Assembly (NCBI RefSeq): GCF_020283565.1
Contig: NC_060059.1
Coordinates: forward strand, 17,912,933 to 17,976,932
Reading direction: 5' to 3'
DNA from: Trifolium pratense
Lineage: Eukaryota > Streptophyta > Magnoliopsida > Fabales > Fabaceae
Length of the DNA: 64,000 bases
Shown here piece after piece: positions 24,383-35,767 of the stretch. Position 1 is the stretch's first letter. Each line of letters opens with the position of its first letter. The position numbers and the translations under genes are program-made. A model generated the notes under the pieces. It saw only the letters and a list, made by a program, of their open reading frames with translations, was not told the origin of the DNA and searched no databases.

Positions 24383-24511
24383 ACACTCTCCATCCCAAAA
24401 ATATAAGATAAAATTGGTCAAAAAAAGTTGATGTATTTGATTAAAAATTTGGACTAAATACATCCACTTTGTTTGACCAATTTTCCCTTATATTTTTGGA
24501 CAGAGAGAGTA
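24383..24511. mobile_element. Stowaway-like MITE
   Basis: Starts TACACTCTCCATCCCAAAAA and ends TTTTTGGACAGAGAGAGTA, an imperfect inverted pair of the CTCCATCCCAAA type with TA at both edges. The next approximately 80 bp (24530-24610, GCATCCGTCCCAAAATATAC onward) repeat its left half, probably a second partial copy. Confidence 0.7.
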
Positions 24512-24611
24512 TTATTTATACAAAACAATACTGCATCCGTCCCAAAATATACCAGAAAATTGATCAAAGAAAGTTGATATATCTGGCTAAAAATTTGGAC
24601 TTAAACTTGAT

Positions 24612-25700
24612 TCAGCCCCTGCCACCATCTTTCTTGCACAAGATGTTGGTGGTTAATAATGTTTTGTAGAGCATATGATATATGTTTTTAATTAAATGGT
24701 AAATTTTGTTAAATATGTATCTAATTTAAGATTATCTTATATTACACAATTTCCTTTGAAAAAACTAGCGAAGTATCGTCATATCTAGGCATGATAATGG
24801 GGTGGGATGGATTTTGGCCTACCCAAACAGGGTTCGGGTATTCCATAGAATTCATGTTTTCTTATTCCGTTCTATCTCTATATGAACTTGAGTTGCATTT
24901 TGTTTTTTGTGTTTTTTTTATAAAAAAATAGTTAAAATTGAAAAACTATTTTGTTTCAACCATATTTATACAAAGAGATCGTTGCGCCTTTCGTGCGGGT
25001 CGGAACTTAGCCGACAAGAAATTTTGCTACCTTATAAATAGAGAAAACAAATTGTTTAATACTCAACTTAAAAATATGAATGTAATCTAGAGTTTGTACA
25101 AGGATTTCAAATTTAAGAGTGATAAAATGTAATTCATTATAAGCGAGACGAGTTCAGAGACGGATTCAGGATGAATATCAATATCCACATTATCTGTCCC
25201 ACCATCGTCTTTTAAAATTCTGAAAAACCCAAACCCAAAAACAGTTGACTCGAGTTTTCTCCGTCAAAATTGTGGCGAAACGGACGTGTACTCGCATGTA
25301 TGAATTTTATTGCCATACTTGATCATACCAACAATTGTATGAGTTTTATTAAATTAATTAGGGTTTTTAAAAATTGATATTTTACATTATAAAAAAAATT
25401 GATATTTTAATTCATAAATTTTAAGCAAATTTTGTCCATACGCATGAGCCATAAATCAAACTTCTAACCACATGTTTAAGGGGACAAAAACTCTTATCAC
25501 TTGAACCAATTCATCGTTGGTTCACGAAATAATTTTAACCCATTCATATTTTTTATTTTTAATATATTACAAGAACTTGAGGATTTTCAACAAATGAAAA
25601 CAGATGAAAAATGTAGAGACTAAAATTGCTCTAGAGGACAACAAATGTAATTAGGTGTAAAAAGAAAATAAAAATAAAACAAAAAAGTAGTTATTGGAGT
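24612..25700. other. Intergenic, no gene seen
   Basis: AT-rich spacer upstream of the RNA polymerase subunit gene. No supported coding region or element ends. Confidence 0.45.
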
Positions 25701-25709
25701 AGGGGCTTA

Positions 25710-25741
25710 GGCCCAAATAAAAGTAAAGTAAGAAACCCTAA
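25710..25741 (+). promoter_or_regulatory. Site II element and telo-box in the RNA polymerase subunit promoter
   Basis: GGCCCA at 25710-25715 (TCP-type site II) is followed by AAACCCTAA at 25733-25741 (telo-box). This pairing is typical of plant promoters for ribosomal-protein and other growth-linked genes. It lies just before a CT-rich probable 5' UTR (25745-25814). Confidence 0.6.
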
Positions 25742-25744
25742 CAA

Positions 25745-25814
25745 CAATACTCTTCTCTCCTGCCGCGTTCCTCTCTCTTCGCAGCCGTGATCTCCCTCGC
25801 CGATCTTCACTCCG
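25745..25814 (+). other. Probable non-coding first exon (5' UTR)
   Basis: CT-rich leader (CTCTTCTCTCCTGCCGCGTT) ending at a possible donor CCG|GTAGTT at 25815. The next acceptor that fits the gene is ATTGCAG at 27541-27547, 9 bp before the ATG at 27556. That makes a 5' UTR intron of about 1.7 kb. Predicted from sequence only. Confidence 0.5.
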
Positions 25815-26606
25815 GTAGTTTTCTGATTCCTCTCAACAATTTTTCCTATTTTTCTGTTTTCTATCATCACATTTTTTCATGTTTTCTCTGTTTCATATGC
25901 TTAACGATACTTTCCCCCTTTAGGGTTCTATCACTCGTACACATCAAATCAATTTTACTTGTTTTGTTTCTCTTAGTAATATATCAATGTGCATGTCAAG
26001 TGTCTGTTTGTGTAAAAACCTAATTAAGCATTTTTTTTCTTTCTAATTTCTTTTACCTACAATGAAAATGGGGTTTGGGTTTGTGGGTAAAATCGGTTGC
26101 TGGAGAAAAAACACTGTAATCTGTAGGTTTTTTCCCCCTCAAATTTGCATATGATTTTTCAACTACATTGTGCACAATTTATGTTCATGATTTGGCTACA
26201 ACTACTGAATATGGTCATCATTTTTAAGTGCATGTTTGGATTGACGGTGAGAGATTGTCAAAATCACGGCGAGCCACTGTGATTTTATCAAAAGCTACAC
26301 ATTGGAGCTAAAATAAATAAACCGCTCATCCAACAATACACTCATAGAATGTTTATGAAAATAAGCTAAAAATGCATGCCATAAGCTGTTTCCATAAACT
26401 CTCTCAGACAGTTTCACAAGTGCTTATGCCACTAGATAAGCATAAACAATCCATTCCAAATTGTCCCTTTGTTTATTGGCTAATGCTTATATTGCAGCTG
26501 TACTACTATATACTTATATGTTAATTGATCTGAGAACTACATTTTCTGAAGTTTGTCGAACTTGGTTTTGGACTTGAGCATACAACTTGTATGATAGTTT
26601 TATAAT

Positions 26607-27201
26607 CAATGTAGTCAGGTTCTCGAACCGGATCTTAGGTTCTTAATATCCTACGATCCCGTGAAGGCCAAACGAGCTTAGAACCCATGTAGGTTCCTTT
26701 TTTGACATGTCTGTAGTCAGGTCCTCGCACCGGGTCATAGGTTCTTACGATCCTAGAGGGTTTTTGACCCTAGCTCTAGACGGCGCCGTCGCCATTGAAC
26801 CTTGCCGGCGGTTAGTGTATGTTTGTTCTCACTCATTTTTCATTTTCGTTCACTCCTCTCTCACTTTCAACCATCTCTTTCACTCAAACCTCCGTCCTCA
26901 CCGAAACCTTCTGAACTCATCTCTTTCACTCTCAATTTCCAACCCTCTGTTTTCATTTTGTTTTTTTTAAACCCTACTGTTGCTTCTTCTAACCCCCTGT
27001 TATGAACTTATGAATGTTTGGAATGATCTCTGTGAAATATTAATTAATTAATTAAGTTTATTTTGTTCATGTATTATATTTTTTTTGTGTTTATGAGAGT
27101 ATATGTATATATGTGAAGTTACAAGTTTACCCTTGAGTAGGATCTTACGATTCTCAACCAGCCTACCGATCCTACGTAGGATCTCGAACCTGACTACATT
27201 G
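26607..27201. mobile_element. hAT-like non-autonomous DNA transposon in the 5' UTR intron
   Basis: 595 bp between 8-bp direct repeats TTTATAAT (26599-26606 and 27202-27209). Ends are perfect 16-bp inverted repeats, CAATGTAGTCAGGTTC and GAACCTGACTACATTG. A partial internal copy of the left end (TGTAGTCAGGTCCTCGCACC) lies at about 26711-26730. An 8-bp duplication fits the hAT superfamily. The 87-aa ORF inside shows no transposase motif. Confidence 0.82.
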
Positions 27202-27555
27202 TTTATAATTATATGATTCAGAGTCTGTATTAGGAAAGTTTTTTATATGCTCTCATTTTATGTAGTAAGTAGGAACAAGTGTATCTTTATTTGAAAGCAG
27301 TGAACTTGAAAAGTTATGTATATCTGTGTTTGGATAATTTATACATTCATAACCCCATGATCTCCCAGTAAAACATTGATTGTGGCGACATCAGTTTCCT
27401 AGAAAAAAATAACTTATGCTATTCACTAGTTTAATTATTAGCATCTACTGTAAACTTTGAATTGAAAGAATTTACGTGCCTTTGTAATTAAGTATATACC
27501 CTGACACTGTAATATCATTTTATATGCCATGGAAGAAGTTATTGCAGACAGCACA

Positions 27556-28098
27556 ATGTTTCTCAAAGTGCAGCTTCCTTGGAATGTCATCATTGCTGCA
27601 GAGAACCTGAAGCCAGGAAGTCTCATGCTTCAACGGGCAATCCTCATCCGCCTTCTAAGCGACTTTGCAGTAAAAAAGGCAACGAAGGATATGGGATACT
27701 TCCTTGCAGTGACTACGCTGGATAAAATAGGAGAGGGGAAAGTCAGACAGCATACTGGGGATGTACTCTTCCCTGTTATTTTTAATGCTGTTACCTTTAA
27801 GGTTTTCAAGGGCGAGGTGTTAGAGGGTGTTGTCCACAAGGTGCTGAAGCATGGGGTTTTCCTGCGAATTGGTCCAATTGAGAATGCCTATCTCTCAAGT
27901 AGCAAGATGCCAGGATATGTGTATGTTCTAGGTGAAAACCCATACTTCATGAGTCAGAAAAATCACAAGATTGCAAAGGATGTGGTAGTTCGAGTTGTAG
28001 TGATTGGTACAAAGTGGATGGAGGCAGAGAGGGAGTTTCAGGCATTGGTCGGCTTGGAAGGAGATTATCTAGGACCAATTTCATCCCCTGATATGTAG
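27556..28098 (+). CDS. NRPE7: RNA polymerase IV/V subunit 7-like (RPB7 family)
   Basis: RPB7-family stalk subunit of the plant RNA polymerases that drive siRNA-directed DNA methylation (nucleus). The 180-aa reading starts MFLKVQLPWNVIIAAENLKP. The N-terminal RPB7 ribonucleoprotein-like part (1-85) includes LAVTTLDKIGEGKVRQHTGD and FPVIFNAVTFKVFKGE. The C-terminal OB/S1-like part has GVVHKVLKHGVFLRIGPI and ends GTKWMEAEREFQ...GDYLGP. The Pol II form starts MFFHI and lacks the GTKWMEAEREFQ pattern, so I place this with the Pol IV/V paralogues from memory of the family. An upstream in-frame ATG at 27529 would add 9 residues. I prefer 27556 because a strong acceptor (ATTGCAG, 27541-27547) lies between the two. 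The coding part is a single exon. 28099-28250 is probable 3' UTR. Confidence 0.82.
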   Translation: MFLKVQLPWNVIIAAENLKPGSLMLQRAILIRLLSDFAVKKATKDMGYFLAVTTLDKIGEGKVRQHTGDVLFPVIFNAVTFKVFKGEVLEGVVHKVLKHGVFLRIGPIENAYLSSSKMPGYVYVLGENPYFMSQKNHKIAKDVVVRVVVIGTKWMEAEREFQALVGLEGDYLGPISSPDM

Positions 28099-28605
28099 CT
28101 ATGTTTTCTTGTAGCAAAACATTGTAGTCTTAGGTTTCTTAATGAAAGCAATTTGCTGTTGGGTTTCATTGTTTTGCTTTCTTGGTCTCTAAATCATGGA
28201 ACCCATTAATCAACTTAAATGCAGTGGGGTTTAGTCTGTAAATAAAAGATTTGTTATGTAGTATATGCCTATTGTTCTGTAATGTGATCACTCTTTATCA
28301 TTTGACTATACACTGTTTACTTAATTTTCTCGCTTTCGATAATGAATGACCTTTTAGCGACCCCATTATCAGCTACTAGACTGATATGTTTATTAAAATA
28401 CTCCTTTTTATAGTTCTGCAGTTGAATAGCAGGGAAACAAAAGTGTAATACTAACTTGGTTGTAGGCTTTCATTACCAATATATATGCTTCTGAAGTGTC
28501 GGCTTTCATTACCATTGACACAGCTGAAAACCTTTGGTGAGCCTTGCTCAAACATAAACCTTTGTTACCTTTTCTGCATTTTATTGCGGGACGGTTGGTT
28601 GTCAA
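28099..28605. other. 3' UTR and spacer
   Basis: Downstream of the RPB7-like stop. AATAAAAG at about 28240 could serve as a polyadenylation signal. No other gene. Confidence 0.4.
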
Positions 28606-28609
28606 ACTA

Positions 28610-28807
28610 GGGGCTTGTTTGGCCTAGCTTTTTTTTAGAGCTTATGCAATATAAATTAGATTTTATGCTATTTTATAAGTTCATATTAGTGAAAATTGTA
28701 ATTTTATAAGTTATTTTATCATAAACTACCTTGACAAACTTATAATAATATATAAAAATTACATAAGTTTGCATAAACTCTAAAAAAAGTTGGGCCAAAC
28801 GAGCCGT
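28610..28807. mobile_element. MITE with GGCTTGTTTGGCC-type ends
   Basis: About 198 bp. Left end GGGCTTGTTTGGCCTAGCTT, right end AAAGTTGGGCCAAACGAGCC, an imperfect inverted pair. The interior is a palindrome-like run of AAACTTATAATA/TTATAAG phrases. The same end type occurs at the starts of the 3.4-kb tandem units. Confidence 0.72.
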
Positions 28808-29897
28808 AGGTTGCATCAAGCAGAAGTGCATTGCTAATTGCCAATAGGGACAAACTAAATAATTGTCTTATTAGGCGTTAGCCCTCTAAAAAATTAGCTT
28901 TGACTTTAATGTGAATGTGTATTTTTCATTATTTGATTAATAACTCTTATCATATGTTGTTGGTTTAATGGTAAAAATAACTTGTGCATGATGCAAAACT
29001 TATTTCACTTGTGCATTATAAAATTAACATTAAAACTTCCGTTAGTTTTGTCACATGTGTCAGACGGTTTTGCATATGTGGAGAGACACATTGACAATTG
29101 GATATATGGAATGTGTACAGTTCAAACGATGTTAGTAGAAAAACTGACGTAAATGATAGAGACTAAATTAAAATCTAAAATAAATGTAAGGACCAAATGT
29201 ATAGTTAAGTTTTTTTATTTTTTTATTTTTATAGAAAACTAGCAAAAATTTGTTCAAAGACATTAGCAAATATCACCATGATGTGTTCCATATAATATGT
29301 TACTACTGCCTTAAAACAAAGACAAGACAATAGTCATTCTCTTTCGAAGTATATGAAAATTTAAGATTTTGGACTCATGAATTTGGATGCTTATGATCTA
29401 TTGATATATTGAAGTGTATATTTAACTTTTAATTTAATAAATTAATGATCATTTTTTATGAATTAAAAAGTTAGTTGTCAATTATTGTATTTTATAGGTC
29501 ATTTTATAGAAAAAACACAATTTGATTGTTCTTTTTAAGCATCATATTAATTTTTATATTTTTTTGTTAAAATAATAAATTTTCACTATTTTTTTTGACA
29601 AATAAATTTTCACTATTATGAGTAATAAAAAAAAAAAATTTTGCTGACCAATTTGGTAAATAATAGTATTTAATTATTAAAAAAAATTAGTTAATAAGAA
29701 AAATAATAATTATTATTATTATTTTATAATAATTTTTTTTTTTTTTTAAAAAAAAAGACTACATTAGAATGAACAATATAAATTGCCCGTAAATTAATTC
29801 TTTAGCATTATTTTTCTGCCAAAATTCTTCATACACGTTAGCCACAACACACTGAGGGTAATTGGCTTCCTTCACTGCTTCTGATTCAGGGAATGAA
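28808..29897. other. Intergenic and promoter of the thioredoxin-like gene
   Basis: Very AT-rich, with homopolymer and TTATTATTATT runs at 29700-29757. No supported gene. 29758-29897 is the likely 5' UTR. Confidence 0.4.
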
Positions 29898-31991
29898 ATG
29901 AGTTTGATTCCTAATCTTAATCCTAATCCTAAGCAATCTTCGTTTTGTATAAAATGGCCATGGGATTCTTTAAACCCTAACCCTAAAATTTCCCAAAACC
30001 CTAACCCCTGCAATTATGAGGCTCCTTGGTTATTCAAGTCTCTCCAAAACCTTGGATCATTTGCTTTCAATTTTGCCAACTCTGTTTCAAAATTTTCAAA
30101 TTCACAAACTCCTCGTAATTCATTGGAACCGAATGAGAACAATAGTCACAATAAGAGATTGAATTTGACATGGAATAAGAAGAAAACAACTCTCAATGGT
30201 GTCGACCAGGCAGAGGCGGAGCAGCGAGCGTTTGCTGCTGCTCTGGCAAGTAATAAAGAGGCTACCTTGCTTGAGTTTTACTCGCCGAAATGCAGGCTCT
30301 GTAATTCCTTGCTTAATTTTGTTTTGGAGACGGAGAAGAGGAATGCTCGTTGGCTTAATGTTGTCATGGCTGATGCTGAGAATCAGATGTGGTTACCAGA
30401 GGTATTATTTTCAATACACTATATTCATTCAAAATGTACAATTTTGTTTAGCTTAGCAACCTTTATTTTCATTGATGATGATGATATATGTAGTTCCATA
30501 ATCAGGTTCAGTTTATATTAGTTGTTTGTCTGTCATGTTTAACAACAGTGCCGATGTTACCAAGGGATCCAGCTTAGGAATTCGGATTGGTCGCGTCCTC
30601 TAATTTTCATTGAATGCATCGATATATAAGGAATTTTCACTGGCATAAGGTCATGTTTGGATAAACAGCTTAATTAAGCGATTATCATATTAGTATTTAT
30701 GTATAAGCTATTTCAATAACATAAGATTATAAAGTCAAACTGTTTTTATATAAGTAATAAGCTGTTTTCATAACCTCTCTTAAACAATTAGACAAGAGCT
30801 TATGTTTGTAGATAAACTCAAATAAGTCAATCCAAAAGTGCCCCTACTATATGTCTGTAGTGCAGTCCAACTTGTACCACCTGATTAGCGGATCCAAATC
30901 TCCATCTACAAATTCATTGACCACACATAATGTCCTTTGATTGGTGATCACCTTTGAGTCTATTTGTAGGTTTCTCATCTCTTACATAAGTTTCAGCAAC
31001 ATTCTTCGTACCTCAGTTCTCTCTTGGTCTTTGGTAAAGCCCAGGGGGTCTTCAAGACTACAAGATGATATAACTGCTATATTGTTAGTTTCAGTTCTGA
31101 TATCGAATGGCTGTAGGATAAAATGCCATTTAGCAACACACACGGGATGCGCAGAGAAAAGAATAGACAAGGAGATCTGAAACATAGTCAATAGAGTATT
31201 GGAACCCCTATCGATTGTTAAGATTGTTACAGTATTGTAGGTCTCTTCCAGTGTTTATGTTTCAGGGTATGCAAATATGTCCTCAAAAAAGGTATTCAAA
31301 TATATATTGCCAGGAAAGTAAGAGTGGTAATGTAACAATCCCATGAGTGGTTCAAGATTGAAAAGTATTATGGGCTATGATGGACTCCCAAGAATATGTT
31401 TTGTTCATGTTTTCTCTCTTTTTAATTCCTTTTATAAAGGGTGAGAATTTATATTTCCATAGAAGATAAAGTAGCACTTTAACTGTAATGTATCATAGTG
31501 GCATGGGCAATATCGATACTTATGTATTAATCCCAAACAAACACCCGAGAAGTATTGTAATTGATTTTGATTTGTTCAGTAGGTAATATTTTAGCTCAAT
31601 GGTTGGTGGCATGGCCTAAAGCATTAAGTCTAGTTTCTTGGGGTTTCCTCTAGAAAAAGCTCAAAGTACTTCTTGATACTCTTCTTGCATCTTTATATGA
31701 AATTGTGAATACTGCTATCTTTCAATACCATGTTTACTGATGCTTTTAGATATATATTTCTTAGTTGTTTAGTCTTCCTTTGGAGATTCTCCTCATTAAG
31801 ACTTCATGCTGAATTATAATTAATTATTGCTATTACAGCTCCTTAATTATGATGTTAGTTATGTCCCCTGCTTCGTGCTTATTGACAACAAAGGAAGGGC
31901 CCTGGCTAAGTCGGGTGTCCCAAATAGTCGTTTACATGTTATAGCTGGACTCTCACATCTTCTCAAAATGAAGCGTCCTCAACAAAGTTAA
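29898..31991 (+). CDS. Thioredoxin-fold protein with CRLC active-site variant, 2 exons, 218 aa
   Basis: Exon 1 is 29898-30401 (168 codons, donor GAG|GTATTA); exon 2 is 31839-31991 (acceptor TATTACAG, 50 codons plus stop). Joined length is 657 nt. The first 100 residues are an N/P/S-rich extension ([19 protein letters not shown]), possibly an organelle-targeting region, although it is not a textbook transit peptide. The thioredoxin fold follows: [19 protein letters not shown], with CRLC at about residues 132-135 in place of the classical [20 protein letters not shown]; and in exon 2 YVPCFVLID, with the cis-Pro region at VPC. Two cysteines are kept, so redox activity is possible, but the middle residues are unusual. 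I do not recognise a specific named family member. The ATG at 29898 is used because the reading frame upstream has only a TTG. Confidence 0.8.
29904..30011 (+). repeat. Telomere-like CCCTAA motifs within coding sequence
   Basis: AATCTTAATCCTAATCCTAA at 29914-29933 and several AACCCTAACCCTAAAA-type units to 30008 encode the NPNP segments. The motifs overlap the telo-box AAACCCTAA, so they may also act on transcription close to the start. Confidence 0.7.
30646..30845. mobile_element. MITE in the thioredoxin-like gene intron
   Basis: About 200 bp, left end GGTCATGTTTGGATAAACAG and right end AGTCAATCCAAAAGTGCCCC. The inside is a loose palindrome of AAGCT...AGCTT phrases. It belongs to a class common in plant introns; exact ends and target duplication are not clear. 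Confidence 0.55.
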
Positions 31992-32053
31992 TGGATGACG
32001 GGCATGAAAACCAACATTTGTTTGCGGTACTGTTCTATGATCCTGTTGCACTT

Positions 32054-32055
<2 letters not shown>

Positions 32056-32132
<77 letters not shown>
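32056..32132. repeat. (TA)n microsatellite in the 3' region
   Basis: About 38 TA units, 65 bp after the stop of the thioredoxin-like gene, so probably inside its 3' UTR or just past it. The poly-YI ORFs here are artefacts. Confidence 0.97.
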
Positions 32133-32134
<2 letters not shown>

Positions 32135-33093
32135 TGTTGAGTCTGTTTTAATTGAGATGGGATTTCTTCTGCTTTCTGTTGGAATTTGTCCCACATGTAG
32201 TAGTAAGGTATGCTTCGAGTAAGAAACATGCAGTACGATTGTCCATGTAATTATCCCTTCTTTAGATTCAACATGTGAACTTAATTGAATCATATTTTAT
32301 ACTAACTGTTCATCATTCTTTTTCCTACTTGCCTTCTTTCTCATTGCCTTTAATTGTAATCTTTGTTTATTTCGCCTGTTAAAACTTTCTGTTCTAGAAT
32401 GTTGACACCATCACCTTCAAGGTTCTAGTTACTCACTATCTTGCTGTCACAGTCATAATAATTTGCTTTAGGTGCAAAGTTTTTAACTTAATTGGCCAAT
32501 TCAATTGATGACCCAAGAATATAGATGCCGTCCATCTAAATTCTAACTAAATTCATTCTATAGTTCTGTCAATAAATTGTAGTACAGTTATTGATGAATC
32601 AACCATCTAAATCCTACCTAAAGTTTCAGGTTTCACTTAGATTTGTTATAGATTCCTTAGTTAAAAGAAGTAACTTTGGTCTTAAAAGTCACTTACTCAT
32701 ACTCAATACTGATCTTATAAATAAACACATGGTCATGATTTGCAAAAGGTATGCCACATACATAATTTACATTTTTCTGTTGGAGAAGAAATATTACTGC
32801 AGAGTTAAAAATCTCAAATCAGAAATCTGGAGCACACATGACATAAATAACACTTAATTCATATAACAAAATAAAACAAAGTTAACAAACAGCCTTCTTG
32901 TAGTTGCATTCGTGATCACTGTGATCAACGTTAATGCATGACTCATGGCTACATCACACAAGGGTACATAAAACTTACAGTGATATCTCACACTCAAACG
33001 ACAACAAAGAAAACATAGTAGAAAACAGAATAATTAAACACAGTACATAGCTTGCCAATGCCAAGGACCCATGAAGCTATCTAGTGCCAACCA
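32133..33093. other. Intergenic, no gene seen
   Basis: AT-rich DNA between two convergent loci. The only ORF of any length (88 aa at 32591-32857) shows no family motif and no homopolymer-free structure that would support it. Confidence 0.45.
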
Positions 33094-35313
33094 TTAACCA
33101 TTGTGGCAACATTTATAGCTAATAAACACTTCCATTGTGCAGTGACAATCTGGACACTCAATAAAGTCTGGGATTTTTCCAGCAACATTAGGAATCTCAA
33201 GTCGAGAGCAAAGATGAACGGTACTAGCAACTGTGTTATGATAATCTCTAAATGCGTATTCAAAGCCCTTAGTGTTCACCACTTCTTTCCATTTGTCAAA
33301 CTCTGTCATTGTCTTCAAAACTGTAGCCCCGTGACCAACAGAAGTCACAATAGATCCTTAGGTAACAATTGCCCACCCCGACTCATTCTTGTATGAAAGC
33401 AATTTCTCAACTTGTTGTGTTACGGTGTTGTTTTTCTCATGCATCTTGGTCACAAACAAACTCTCTACCTTTTTCCAAAAGTTGTTAACCACACATGGTT
33501 GTTGAGACTCCAAGCAAAACACGTCAATTGATGTCTTTCCCTTAATAGTGGTATCATTTGCTAGGGCCCCAACATGCTTGGTGAATTGTTGAACCCACTC
33601 CTTATCTTTACCTCCATATATGATGACAGAATTTTCTTCCTTCTTCATTTTTCGAAGGAAACATATGAATTTTATTAGTCACATTTCTTTCTCTCAATTT
33701 AAACTTGTCAACAGTAAAGTGAATTGACTATTGAGTGGAAAATATATTAAACTACTAGAAATAACTATGCACTAGCAATATTACTACATAGAAATTAAAT
33801 TCATTAAAAAGTATCATAATAATATGTTAGAGTTTTCATCATAATAAGAGATTTTATAAGATTTATGACCAACCAAATACTTACCCATTTGATCTTGATA
33901 TCAATGTCAACCAGCATGGAATCAAGCCACATTAATGCTGAGTCATTGATTCTTCTTTGGATTTGGAGAAAGGGTAGCCCTTTACCCCCCAAACTTGAAT
34001 CATATGGAATGCATTCTTATGTAGAATCTTTGCTTGTGGGCTCAACACTACCACCAAAGGCTTCAGCTTGAAATGCAACTCCTCCTTAATGTACTTGATG
34101 CCTTTTATGGTTGCAAAGTGATGCAACACATACCAAGGCATTTTACACTTCAAAGAATCAAACATTTTCCTCTGCCTATCATTCCATTCCTCCACAATGG
34201 GAACCCACACAATCTTGTGTTGGCTTCCTATTTTCTTTATATGATCATAAATTTGAATCAAAGTTGAGATGTCTTCTTGGCTGATGTCCAGGGTTGAAAT
34301 GAACAAAAACACATTTCTTTTTCAACACGTCTATGTTAACCTGTTTAATTATAAAACATATTTTAACATAAACCAACTATTCTAAAAAGTTAACTTAAAT
34401 ATTGCAAATTATCATGTAATTCATTTTAATATCTTTCTCTAGTGTAATTTCATTTTTATAGTTGCATTTATAATTAAATTATGTTTTAAATGCAAATATA
34501 AAAATGGAATATATATTTATTGTCAAAATATATTAAGGAATTAAGATATGATAAATACACACCAGGGTTTTAGTGGAACCACAATAGATGGGTGCTTGTG
34601 GTATGTCTTTCCAAAATATTAGCACCTTAAACACTTCCATAATTTCTGTCGGGGTTTGAAAGAGCTTCCAGAGCAACTTGTTATACTCTGCTTCATCTGA
34701 GAATTCAAATAATTTCCTTCAATATGGGAACAAAATACTTACATTTGGGGTTTTGACAAAACAAAAAGATACACACAAAATTTTATGTATGTTGTTGCAA
34801 GCTGTAGTAATGTTTGGATGAGTGATGGGTTTGGCAAAATTAGAGTGGCTCCACAATTTTGCTAACACTTCAAAGTGTAGTTTTTGTCAAAATTACGACG
34901 TTGCTCACCGCAATTCTGTTAATCACACCGTTAATCCAAACATAAACATAATTACCAATATGTATAATGATTTGTGACACATGCTTCCTCAATTTGCTGA
35001 TTATTATGTTAATCTTTTGACCAAATTGAGATAAGTCTTTACAACTCAATGATAATATCAATCACTTGCCAAGTTGCTTTGATCAAATTGTTCACCTCCA
35101 AAATACCAAAGTGGTGTTTTTTTAAGGATTCAGGTTTGGTTAGTTGAGGCACTCTCTTCAATACTGTGATAGCATCCAGCGCTCTCCATATTCAATAGCA
35201 AATGCAGAAAGAGTAAGCACTCGTTTTGCAACCCATGAATATTTTGACAGCTTGTTCAGGATTGATAGTGTTGTCTTGTAAGCTATTTCCTCACCTGGTG
35301 GCTTGCATGCCAT
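33094..35313 (-). pseudogene. SEO-family pseudogene (divergent paralogue)
   Basis: Recognisable SEO exons in order. Exon-3 remnant 35136-35313 opens MACKPPGEEIAYKTTLSILN, then shifts frame after AIEYGERWML. An exon-5-like part lies at 34564-34700. The main middle exon is 33880-34312, with FLFISTLDI, IVWVPIVEEWNDRQ and YPFSKSKEE. The last exon is about 33094-33655, with SVIIYGGKDKEWVQQF and the C-terminal Cys motif CPDCHCTMEV...YKCCH. Lesions: a frameshift between about 33950 and 33975 in the middle exon, an in-frame TAA at 33358-33360 in the last exon, and no visible exon 1 or 2. It is clearly more distant than the 1-16 kb genes are from each other. Its middle exon has no intron at the WYVLHHF position. 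Confidence 0.85.
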
Positions 35314-35392
35314 CTGCCACCATCATACATTACAGTTATGCATATGCAATGTGCACTCTTTGATAAAACGAAAAAAATGCTTATTTAGGAAA

Positions 35393-35767
35393 GGTAGATG
35401 GAGGGGATGGAGAGGAAAAGAGGGTAATCTTGACAAAAAAAATTCATTTTATTAAATAATTTTTTTTAAAAAAAAACGTTTTTTATTCTTGAAAAAAAAA
35501 ACAAAATTTAAAAACAAATTTTTTTAAAATGTTCCCTCACAATTTAAAATGTTCTTCTATGAATTTTAAATATTCCTTTTGCCAATTTAAAATATTTTTT
35601 TAACCAATCAAATCTCTCTAATAATTGAGATTTTTTATTTTTGTTTTTAATTTTTTTTTCAAGAATAAAAATCGTTTTTTTTTTTAAAAAAAAGAAGATT
35701 TAATAAAAATAAATATTTTTTTGTCAAGATTACCCCCCTCACCTCCCCTTCCCTCCCTCCATCTACC
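35393..35767. mobile_element. Long-TIR MITE
   Basis: About 375 bp. The ends pair over more than 40 bp: GGTAGATGGAGGGGATGGAG...GGGTAATCTTGAC on the left and GTCAAGATTACC...CCCTCCATCTACC on the right. The middle consists of poly-A/poly-T foldbacks. No ORF. Confidence 0.75.

Noticed and set aside
31988..32293. Poly-Tyr-Ile ORFs on both strands
   Set aside because: Produced by the (TA)n microsatellite after the thioredoxin-like gene.
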